This document shows, piece after piece, positions 1-7,588 of a stretch of DNA of 64,000 bases. The notes beneath the pieces were generated by a model. That model had not been told where the DNA came from and did no database searches. It saw only the letters and a list, made by a program, of their open reading frames with translations. The stretch comes from CAVZTX01 sp963778375 (GTDB lineage: Bacteria > Chloroflexota > Ktedonobacteria > Ktedonobacterales > Ktedonobacteraceae). The DNA is taken from the NCBI GenBank assembly GCA_963778375.1, contig CAVZTX010000011.1:310001-374000 (forward strand). Direction: 5' to 3'. The position numbers and the translations under genes were made by a program. Every line of letters starts with the position of its first letter. Position 1 is the first letter of the stretch.

Positions 1-107
1 ATCAAACCTGGGGTCTTTCTCAATTTACGATCTCGGCGACCCAAATAAGCATGCACTACATCAACGTCTCAGGCTCCTTCACAGATAGCTTTAACATCCA
101 GGGGTAA
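1..107 (+). pseudogene. C-terminal tail of a metallophosphoesterase-like secreted protein (cut by window edge)
   Basis: The frame starting at base 3 is open from the window edge to a TAA at 105-107 and encodes about 34 residues, including FTISAT and SGSFTDSF. The same pattern recurs about 290 bases downstream in a different frame (FTISATKLSMQF and SGSFTDSFSIS), so the two stretches are paralogous. The pattern resembles the C-terminal beta domain of secreted metallophosphoesterases (purple acid phosphatase-like) as I remember them; this is family recall. The rest of the gene lies outside the window, so I cannot say whether it is intact. Confidence 0.4.
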
Positions 108-108
108 A

Positions 109-516
109 TGCGCAAGCATACCTACTACCACTTACAATGCCAACTGTGTCGTTAATGCAGGCTCAAGTATGAAGAAAGGGGCAGGCTCAACCATCGTCAC
201 GACCGGGACAGGGGGCGAATCCCTGGTTAATCTTGACACCAGTGATCCCAAGATAAACTACTTCCGAAAGTGGATGGGATCTAATCTCAACCCAACATAT
301 GGTGTCTCTAGATTTACGATTTCTGCGACCAAATTGAGTATGCAGTTTGTTCCTGTTTCAGGCTCATTTACGGATAGCTTCTCGATAAGTAGTCACGGCT
401 CAGGTCCTTCTCCAAGTCCAACAGTAGTTCCTGCCCCCTCACCGACGGGTGCGCTTTCCAGCTTCAGTATTGAAGCGTGGTTGGAAGCCTTACCGCGTTC
501 CAAGCAAATTGGATAA
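109..516 (+). pseudogene. Internal and C-terminal remnant of a second metallophosphoesterase-like gene
   Basis: This frame is open from about base 49 but has no ATG before 169. Translation upstream of that ATG (PTTTYNANCVVNAGSSMKKG) still looks like protein of the same family, so the 115-residue ORF is not a complete gene. It carries the FTISAT and SGSFTDSF signature also found at bases 10-104, then a Pro/Ser-rich linker (SPSPTVVPAPSP) and about 20 residues that look like no domain before the stop. The reading is a 5'-truncated duplicate abutting the end of its paralogue, with a tail possibly altered by a frameshift. Function is not assigned. Confidence 0.4.
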
Positions 517-524
517 TAACCATC

Positions 525-580
525 AAAAAGCTGATAAGGGATAGCATACATTTCGATTGTTCATCCCTTACCAGCTTTTT
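525..580. terminator. Bidirectional terminator between convergent genes
   Basis: An 18-bp inverted repeat with one mismatch (arms 525-542 and 563-580) runs from AAAAAGCTG to CAGCTTTTT. It has a 20-base loop and A/T tracts on both sides, so it can act as an intrinsic terminator for the plus-strand remnant and for the minus-strand AlkP-fold gene ending at 603. Confidence 0.8.
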
Positions 581-602
581 ATGTAATTTCTGAAGAGTTA
601 AA

Positions 603-2183
603 CTAGACTTCCAGTAATTTCTTGAGCTTACGCCGCGCTAAACCACCACCATTTGCATCATCTGCGGTGAGTGGTGTTTGTTCCATTTGCTTACTTTCTA
701 CAAACAACTCATCGAGCGCACGTCCGTCGAATGTATAAGGAAATGGTAATCCCATGCCGCGTAGTATGGTTGGAACGAGATCATATATTTCGGCGCTTGG
801 AGCTTTAAAGCCACGCTTGATACCATTCCCGTACGCATAAAGTACACCATCTTTTTGATGCGTGCCACGCACAACGTTCGGCGCGTCCCACAATTGCTTG
901 TTACCAAGGGTCACACGGAACGTAATGCCTTCCGTTGGCAAGAGTATGAGGTGTGGCTCACGTGGGGCGTATGATCCTTCTCCATATACCTCGGTTGTGT
1001 AGATAGCGCTAATCAGTGGATTACCAGTCTTGGGATCGACCTGGCGCTTGAGGTCTTCAATCAGTTCATTTTGAGCTTCAGCACTCAGCTCATTACTCAA
1101 AAAGATATCGGCATATCCTCCTCCGAAGCCAGAATGGGAAGGGACGCAGGCCAGTGTGCGCTCCCAATCAATCATGTCCAACGCTGAGTAATGATGATCA
1201 CCGCTAGAAGCTATTTTCAAAATACCGGCTCGGCCAAGCGCTTTTTTTGTCTTGCGGGCCAGGGACAGTAATCCAGCTCGCTCCACAATGCGTTTGAGAT
1301 TGGCAGTGCTACGAACGTTGTTTGCCTGATAGCTAGCATTGGGCGTAAGCAGGCCTTTACCATACAAATACTCATTGATATCAAAGAGGCGAGGTGCGCC
1401 CTGAAAGCCGTGGTCGGAAACGACAAAGAGATTATCTTCGGGGCCAAGTTGTTCCATAATCTGCCCAAGACCACGATCCAACAGACGGAAATATTCGGTC
1501 GCGCGCTTATCAAGGGCACTGATTTGCGTCCAGAGTGGATGCTGTAGGCGATCGGGACCGACAAAGGCAACATAACAGAAATCCCAGGGTTTCTCTTTCA
1601 GTAAGTACATGCATAACTCGATGCGCTTCTCAGTCATGCGCAGAGTCGCATCAATGAGTAATTCCAGTGCTTTCTGTCTGGGATGGTTCCAGATGTTACC
1701 GTATTCCAGGTCAATCTTGTAGTCGGGTACGACGCGATAAAGTTCTTCTTTAAAAGAGGTTGGATACGTGAAATCTGTATCGCTGCTAGGAGTCATGTAT
1801 CCACTGACCATGATGCCGTTGACGGTCTCAGGTGGATAGGTCATCGGTACATTCAACACCAGCACCTGCTTGCCATACTCGCTTAAGATATTCCAAATCG
1901 CCTTTCCACCTTTGCGCCGTGTCTGCACATGAGCCTTGCGAGCAGCTCCATGCTCTTGCTGCTCATCATATTGCCAGAAATCATAGACCCCATGACGAGC
2001 AGGTTTCAGGCCTGTAGATAGCGAGACCCATGCAGGAGGTGTAAGAGGGGGATATTTTGATTCGAGGACAGCCTCGCAACCCTCCTGCTGTAACTTCTGA
2101 AAATTGGGAAGCTCTCCGCGCTCTATTAGTGGATGCAGAACGCGAAACGTTAACCCATCAGCTCCAAAGATGACAGTACGCAT
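603..2183 (-). CDS. Alkaline phosphatase superfamily hydrolase (type I phosphodiesterase/nucleotide pyrophosphatase-like)
   Basis: The 526-residue protein begins with the metal-binding motif GADG (Asp9), followed by PPLTPPAW with the probable nucleophile Thr48, TGLKPARHG, the GPDRLQH block near 210, VSDHGF near 255 and GTHQKDG near 435. These are the two-metal site residues of the AlkP-fold phosphodiesterase/phosphotransferase family. No signal peptide or membrane helix is evident, so it is probably cytoplasmic. The SD-like AGAGGTAG precedes the ATG. It is the last gene of the minus-strand polysaccharide run and starts 3 bases from the flippase stop, so the two are co-transcribed and probably coupled. 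The substrate is unknown; a nucleotide-sugar or lipid-linked phosphodiester would fit the neighbours. Confidence 0.8.
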   Translation of the reverse strand: MRTVIFGADGLTFRVLHPLIERGELPNFQKLQQEGCEAVLESKYPPLTPPAWVSLSTGLKPARHGVYDFWQYDEQQEHGAARKAHVQTRRKGGKAIWNILSEYGKQVLVLNVPMTYPPETVNGIMVSGYMTPSSDTDFTYPTSFKEELYRVVPDYKIDLEYGNIWNHPRQKALELLIDATLRMTEKRIELCMYLLKEKPWDFCYVAFVGPDRLQHPLWTQISALDKRATEYFRLLDRGLGQIMEQLGPEDNLFVVSDHGFQGAPRLFDINEYLYGKGLLTPNASYQANNVRSTANLKRIVERAGLLSLARKTKKALGRAGILKIASSGDHHYSALDMIDWERTLACVPSHSGFGGGYADIFLSNELSAEAQNELIEDLKRQVDPKTGNPLISAIYTTEVYGEGSYAPREPHLILLPTEGITFRVTLGNKQLWDAPNVVRGTHQKDGVLYAYGNGIKRGFKAPSAEIYDLVPTILRGMGLPFPYTFDGRALDELFVESKQMEQTPLTADDANGGGLARRKLKKLLEV

Positions 2184-2186
2184 AAT

Positions 2187-4661
2187 CTACCTCTTCTTAT
2201 TATTTTTATTTTTTTTACCGCGCCCGAACTTTTTACGCAGCGTATCCAAAACGACTTTATCTTCAGGGCTTACCTTAAATAAGGCAAGTATCCCGAAATA
2301 GAGTACCAAGAAAACAGGTACCAGAGTAAGGTCCAAAGACAGGGTTGCATGCCCGATATGAATTCCTATGTGAGCGAGACGCATCAGGTAGAGCAAAACT
2401 CCTGTGAGAGCGCCACTAATGACTCCCGCACCCAATGGCTTCAATACATCCCAACGGTAGGGTTGCATTTTCAGGAAAAGGCGTACCTGGAGCAAGCGCA
2501 TCAGATTCACGACAGCTACTGCGAGGCCGGTAGCGATAGCCACGCCCATCGCTCCGTAGTGGGGAGCCAGGATAATCCCTACTACGATGTTGACAACAAC
2601 CGCAGTGAGCGAATTGAGGAATGAAATTCTAGTGTGCCCGGTCATCAGCAGCATATAGCCAACAGAGCCAGTTGAAACGTTGATCAGGTTACCCAAAGAG
2701 AATGCGATGACTAATGGCCAGGCAGCGACAAAAGCCGGACCTGATATGGCAAGCAGAGATGTGGAAAAGATGGTAGCGACCCCAAAGATGGGCAAAGTGA
2801 AGGTTATTACCCACTTAGTCACTACCTTGAACATTGCCTCGAGCTTTTGCCGCTCCCCTAGACTATAGAGTTCGGCAATAGTGGGGGCAAACATGGCATT
2901 AAAAGAAACCTGGGGCATCACAACGAAGGCGCTTATTTTAATGGCGGCGGCATATAACCCCAGCGACACATTTGAGATGGCGAAATATGCCAGCAATAGA
3001 GTGTCTATTGATTCCAGTAACGTATCGACGATTGAAGTCAAAAAGTTCGGTGCCGCGAAGCCAAACCATTCTTTCAGTTCATAGGTTTCAGAGCGCTGCT
3101 TTGCGACTCTATTAACCTTGCGAAAGTAGAAGAAGAGGCTGAGCGAGGTAGCCATGACTGCATTGATGACCGTCGCTATAATGATCGCGTTTAAATTATG
3201 GAAGAGCAACAGGGCAGCCAGCAGCATGATGATCAATAGACCTGGAATCAGGATTCTCTGAACCAGGACACGCCATTTGAACTCTTTGAATCCCTGTAAG
3301 CCATTAATCCAGATCAACTGCAAGCATAGCAGCGGAACCATTGGAGACATCATTACCAAAATCGGGATAATATCGAGTCTATGCCTGATGGTAGCCAGGA
3401 AAGGTGCATAGTAGATCATTACCAGCGCACCGAGTATGCCAGACGCCCCGGCCAGCAGAGTACAGAAAATTGTCAAGCCTCGCAGTTTACTTCCCTGGCG
3501 CTTGGCATGATAGACCGACACATAGCGAAGCATAGCATCGTCTAGGCCAAGGTTAAAGATGGATGCTATTAACGTCATCACCGAGAGGCTGAGTGTGTAA
3601 AGTCCAAAGGCAGCGGGACCAAGGCCTCGCTGAATCACAAGGTTGCCACCATATTTAAGGGCGGTTCCACCGAAATTGCCAAGACTAACAAACGCTGCAC
3701 TACCTGCCGCACTTTTAATCTCTGACTTCATGACAGGCTGAGGTGAACCCTGCTCTTTTGCGATGCCTTTGAGTACCATCATGGGGACGGTATCAAACTC
3801 GTCAACATCATCGTCGTTGAAGCTAGAGCTTCCTGTTTTTCTCGCTTCGAGCCGCGCTCTTTCGCGACGCCCCGCTTCGGCAAAAGATGCATCCAGTGTC
3901 ATATCGGGCCGCTTCACACCAGGTGGTATTATTACTTTCAGCGTTTCTCGCTGCGGCAGGTCTTGTTCCTCATCTGTGACACTAAATAGCACAGATACCT
4001 TCATCGTTTCCTGCTCTGGTAGGTCGCCCGTCGCTCCGTTTGTATCATTGATGTCTGGCGCTATCAGGCGTGAGGTCTCCTGTTCTGGCAGCTCCCTCGT
4101 CGCTCCATTGGCATGATTGATGCCATTTGATGACTCCAGGCGCGAGGCCTCTTGCTCTGGCAAATTCTGTCGGTTCTCGGGTGTCACTGGCACTCTCAAT
4201 GGTGCCCGTCCTGGAATCCCATACTTCGCGCCATTAGGAGCTACCACTCGTGATAGACGTTGGCCCGGGAATAGTTTCCTCGAACCATGTAGTGCTCTCA
4301 CTTCCGGTATATGTTGTTGCTGTTTTTGAAGTTCCTGCCTCGCGCCATTACCATTAGGCGCGCCTAAATCCTCTGTTTTTCGACTTTGAAGGTACTCTTT
4401 CAAGGCTTTTGGCGTTGCTACTTTCTGTGTATCTTCATCTTCGTCGTGAAGTTCCTGTTCCTCGTTCGGTGGCAATAATTGTGTTACTTCTAGCTCAAGC
4501 TGTTGCTGAGGAACCGCAACGGATGACTCTCGTGCACCCTCAAGGGGTGAGGCTATCATCTGCTCCGGTTGTGGAAGTGCCTCAGTAACAGCGGTGAACT
4601 TTAGTCGACGATAACGCGGCTCTGAGAGATATCCTGACACTTGCTCAAAGAGATCATCCAT
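2187..4661 (-). CDS. Wzx-like polysaccharide flippase (MATE/PST/MVF superfamily) with long disordered N-terminus
   Basis: The C-terminal 480 or so residues form about 14 hydrophobic segments, starting near SLGNFGGTALKYGGNLVIQRG, typical of lipid-linked oligosaccharide flippases. They are preceded by about 325 hydrophilic residues rich in Glu, Gln, Asn and Pro, with a loosely repeated unit LPEQE(T/A)(S/M)(R/K), seen at least four times, and Asn-Gly-Ala spacers. The usual length for the family is 430-520 residues. I start at the ATG at 4659-4661; an upstream in-frame TTG at 4677-4679 would add 6 residues, and neither has a good SD. It sits between two AlkP-fold genes. The probable role is moving undecaprenyl-linked repeat units across the membrane; the tail may be a cytoplasmic interaction region (inference). 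Confidence 0.8.
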   Translation of the reverse strand: MDDLFEQVSGYLSEPRYRRLKFTAVTEALPQPEQMIASPLEGARESSVAVPQQQLELEVTQLLPPNEEQELHDEDEDTQKVATPKALKEYLQSRKTEDLGAPNGNGARQELQKQQQHIPEVRALHGSRKLFPGQRLSRVVAPNGAKYGIPGRAPLRVPVTPENRQNLPEQEASRLESSNGINHANGATRELPEQETSRLIAPDINDTNGATGDLPEQETMKVSVLFSVTDEEQDLPQRETLKVIIPPGVKRPDMTLDASFAEAGRRERARLEARKTGSSSFNDDDVDEFDTVPMMVLKGIAKEQGSPQPVMKSEIKSAAGSAAFVSLGNFGGTALKYGGNLVIQRGLGPAAFGLYTLSLSVMTLIASIFNLGLDDAMLRYVSVYHAKRQGSKLRGLTIFCTLLAGASGILGALVMIYYAPFLATIRHRLDIIPILVMMSPMVPLLCLQLIWINGLQGFKEFKWRVLVQRILIPGLLIIMLLAALLLFHNLNAIIIATVINAVMATSLSLFFYFRKVNRVAKQRSETYELKEWFGFAAPNFLTSIVDTLLESIDTLLLAYFAISNVSLGLYAAAIKISAFVVMPQVSFNAMFAPTIAELYSLGERQKLEAMFKVVTKWVITFTLPIFGVATIFSTSLLAISGPAFVAAWPLVIAFSLGNLINVSTGSVGYMLLMTGHTRISFLNSLTAVVVNIVVGIILAPHYGAMGVAIATGLAVAVVNLMRLLQVRLFLKMQPYRWDVLKPLGAGVISGALTGVLLYLMRLAHIGIHIGHATLSLDLTLVPVFLVLYFGILALFKVSPEDKVVLDTLRKKFGRGKKNKNNKKR

Positions 4662-4690
4662 ACAACACGCCGCTTTCAAAGATTAAAGAT

Positions 4691-5959
4691 TTAGACATAT
4701 CCCAGGTCGCGTAGGCGGTTGATAACAAGCTCCTCGTCCTCCTCGGAAAGCTCCTGGCTGCTCATATCCGTTAGTATTGGATGAGTCTCCAGGTAGGAAG
4801 GCTCAAACAGTGTACTCACGGCAGGGCTATCCATATCAACATACGTTATTGCAAGGGCATGCAATAACGTTGGGACTACAGAGGTGAGTGGAGCATGCTC
4901 AGGAGCCAATATGCCAGGTTGCAAGGCAGGCGCAGTGGCTAGCAAAAAGCCTCCTACTCGAGAAGGGTGAACACCAGCCATTGCTGTTGTGCCAGCCGGG
5001 GGTTGAATAAACGTTGCTTCATCAAAATTCAGGTATGCGCTCTGTGGTGATGGCGCATACCCTGGCTTAAATACTATGACGAGATCTGGCGCACAGAAGA
5101 GGTATTCGCTGGAATAGAGTTCTTCCTTGCGATACACACGCTCGATGACTTGCGTACCTGCATCCTGTAATTTAGTTGGCAAAGCCTTGATAAGGGTCTC
5201 ACGAACTTCCTCATACTCGTCCTGGGGATATACCGCGCCTTGAGGATCACGCCCTAGTAAATTCACCCAGAGTTGGCCATGTCCAACATAGTAAGCCAGC
5301 GAGTTTGCCCAATTAATCTGCCCGCTCTGCTCATCGCGCTCTATCAGGCCCATATCGGCAAGAAAGTTATTGATATTGACAAAGCGCTCCACCTGAGCCG
5401 GTTGGATATCGGAAAGCACCGCCAGCAGTCCACTTTCCCCTACCCACGAGTGGGCAAGCTGTATTGTCTCCTCGAGCGGTCCAGTATCAGTCGCATTTTT
5501 CGTTTCTATGCTGCATTTGACGATTTTACAGGTAGCTTGCGAAGCTTCAATCTCTGATTGAAACAAACCTTGTACACAGCCGAGCAAATCAGTCGGGGTC
5601 GCCTCCACATACTCTACAGCCCAACCTGCCGCACGCAATACCTCTGGCAACATTTTAGGAGCAGCATCCCTACCCACATGCTCTTCCACAACTGTATAAC
5701 CATCTATCCCTTGTTGTGGACGGGAAAGGCGGCTAAGAGGCATAAGTGTATCAAAAAAGCCAAAACTTGCTGGTAATTGACCGGTGAAGACCTGATAATG
5801 CTGGGCTCGTGGTCCGGTAATTGGCGAGGGATCGAGTTCAATCAATGCACTAGACCTCATCAGATTTTCTATGCCAGCGAGTGAACGAATATCCGCCAGA
5901 CATGCGCCACTTAACCAGAGTATAAAGGCCCTGCGTGTTTCCTTATTTATATTGTCCAT
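4691..5959 (-). CDS. Degenerate AlkP-superfamily protein, probable pseudoenzyme
   Basis: The 422-residue protein aligns by eye with AlkP-fold phosphodiesterases: VNLLGRDPQGAVYP, DEYEEVRETL, APDLVIVFKPGY, GVHPSRVGG, VVPTLLHAL and the C-terminal EEDEELVINRLRDLGYV are characteristic. The active site is eroded. There is no N-terminal GxDG, the usual SDHG is SDIQ (His lost), and the D-R-x-x-H block is missing, although a Thr in PITGPRAQ and the GVH histidine remain. No signal peptide is seen. Its ATG shares one base with the TGA of the upstream ligase gene, so translation is coupled. It may be a scaffold or regulator for the surface-glycan machinery (inference). The other reading is a very divergent active enzyme. 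Confidence 0.65.
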   Translation of the reverse strand: MDNINKETRRAFILWLSGACLADIRSLAGIENLMRSSALIELDPSPITGPRAQHYQVFTGQLPASFGFFDTLMPLSRLSRPQQGIDGYTVVEEHVGRDAAPKMLPEVLRAAGWAVEYVEATPTDLLGCVQGLFQSEIEASQATCKIVKCSIETKNATDTGPLEETIQLAHSWVGESGLLAVLSDIQPAQVERFVNINNFLADMGLIERDEQSGQINWANSLAYYVGHGQLWVNLLGRDPQGAVYPQDEYEEVRETLIKALPTKLQDAGTQVIERVYRKEELYSSEYLFCAPDLVIVFKPGYAPSPQSAYLNFDEATFIQPPAGTTAMAGVHPSRVGGFLLATAPALQPGILAPEHAPLTSVVPTLLHALAITYVDMDSPAVSTLFEPSYLETHPILTDMSSQELSEEDEELVINRLRDLGYV

Positions 5960-7581
5960 CAGTTTGCATTGCCTTTCAAAATGTAGTTGTTAGAATTGTT
6001 GAAACTACTTGTTTCTTGCTTATCAAACCTCAATTTCTTACGCGCCATTCTCCACAACTGATCCTTGTACATGATGCAGCCGAAGATAATCCACGTAGAT
6101 AAGACCTGCGTCAAACTACCAGAACTACCAACTTGACGAGGCTGCAAGAACATTGCTCCCGAAGTAATATCGCCAAACGCTGATCCACAGACTAGACCAA
6201 GTCCTACCAGTCCTAGCATAGCGTCATTGCGCTTCCCTGCTGCCTTAGAGCGTCGGAAGAGCCGCATAGCAACCACAGCGATAACAACTATCATTGCCAG
6301 ATATAAGCACAATCCAAGGGGACCCAGCTCACCCAATATCTGGAGATAACCATTGTGCGATACTCCCAAACCTGTCTTGCTGAAGTCGCGTAGATACTTG
6401 GGCAATTGCGTGAAACGCTGATCGTAGGCCCAGAAATTGCCGGGGCCAACTCCTAGTATGGGCTGCTTGCTCCAAACACGCAGAGCATCCTTCCAGATAA
6501 TGAGGCGATAGAAATCAGCCGTTTTAACGGTCGCCAATTTTTGAATTTCTGCCAACACTACAGGAATGAGCGGAAGACAAAGCAAGCAGAGAGCCCCAAA
6601 CAGCTTACGAGAGTACACAAGAGTGATGACTGCGAAACCAATGGCTGCCTCCACCCACCAGCTATTCTGCAGAGCCAGGTACACGCCTCCTAAGCATAAC
6701 AGCGCTGAAACGGCGTACATAATGCGCATACGCCAACGCTTGCTATAAAGCATACGAACATAGGCTATCAGACTCCCTAAAACCAGTATCTGTGAGATCG
6801 CTTTTAACGACATCCAGAGCAGTTTGGGATCGGAGAAACGGAAGGTGTATATAGTGGCACCGATACGTTTAAATTCAATGATCACAAATGCAGCCAGTAG
6901 CACGGATATGGTCAGGAAAGCAGTCTGGATGTACTCAATCCATTGTTCCTTCTCGACGAGAGATACCGTCGTTACCGCAATTGTTATCAATGGAAGGAAA
7001 AACAAGGCGATGCCATATATCTCATCCAATATGATTGGCGAGTTACCTATTTTGTGCGGCACACCAGTTGTCCAGGTCACCTGGACCACGATATTTGATA
7101 TGATAGCAAGGCTGGCCATTCCCAGTAGTGGCCAGATCGCCCAGAATGATGGCAAGATTGCTTCCTTTACACGAAAAGCAACTTGCACAGCCAGTACAAA
7201 AAAGAGCCACACTAACAAAGGGAGTGAAGGGTAGACCGACAACGCCTTCACTGAAAAGGCCTGCGGAAATAGAGCAGTAGAGGTGAAAGCAATGACAAAC
7301 AAGCCGAATTGCACACGCCAGGTAATCAGGAACAAGATCACCAGCGCAACCATGGGTGCAAAGACGTAGATTGGATAATCAAAAACGAATTGGCCAACAA
7401 TTCCAGCAGTAATACCCCCTAGAGCAATAAGTAGGATACGGGGCCACCATAGCAATACAGCACGATTCAATAGAATACGTTGATGTTCCGTACGCCGCTG
7501 TTGCAGTTGAGTGCTAATATCAGGTGCATTTCCTCCTTGAGGAGGAAATGCACGTTTTGGAAAGGTATCTGCAATCTGCAT
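5959..7581 (-). CDS. O-antigen ligase/polymerase family membrane protein (Wzy/WaaL type)
   Basis: The 540-residue protein has about 12 hydrophobic segments from residue 45 on. The large periplasmic loop carries the family motif: RLIIWKDALRVW, then GVGPGNF, VSHNGYLQ and ELGPLG. These resemble the Wzy_C (PF04932) Arg and His-Asn positions needed for glycan ligation or polymerisation. A cytoplasmic N-terminus of about 45 polar residues precedes the first helix, and the tail is Asn-rich. It starts 7 bases after the Wzz/kinase stop and overlaps the next gene by one base, so it is the second gene of a tight run. It probably polymerises or transfers lipid-linked glycan on the outer face of the membrane. 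Ligase versus polymerase cannot be decided from sequence. Confidence 0.8.
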   Translation of the reverse strand: MQIADTFPKRAFPPQGGNAPDISTQLQQRRTEHQRILLNRAVLLWWPRILLIALGGITAGIVGQFVFDYPIYVFAPMVALVILFLITWRVQFGLFVIAFTSTALFPQAFSVKALSVYPSLPLLVWLFFVLAVQVAFRVKEAILPSFWAIWPLLGMASLAIISNIVVQVTWTTGVPHKIGNSPIILDEIYGIALFFLPLITIAVTTVSLVEKEQWIEYIQTAFLTISVLLAAFVIIEFKRIGATIYTFRFSDPKLLWMSLKAISQILVLGSLIAYVRMLYSKRWRMRIMYAVSALLCLGGVYLALQNSWWVEAAIGFAVITLVYSRKLFGALCLLCLPLIPVVLAEIQKLATVKTADFYRLIIWKDALRVWSKQPILGVGPGNFWAYDQRFTQLPKYLRDFSKTGLGVSHNGYLQILGELGPLGLCLYLAMIVVIAVVAMRLFRRSKAAGKRNDAMLGLVGLGLVCGSAFGDITSGAMFLQPRQVGSSGSLTQVLSTWIIFGCIMYKDQLWRMARKKLRFDKQETSSFNNSNNYILKGNAN

Positions 7582-7588
7582 GGCAATC

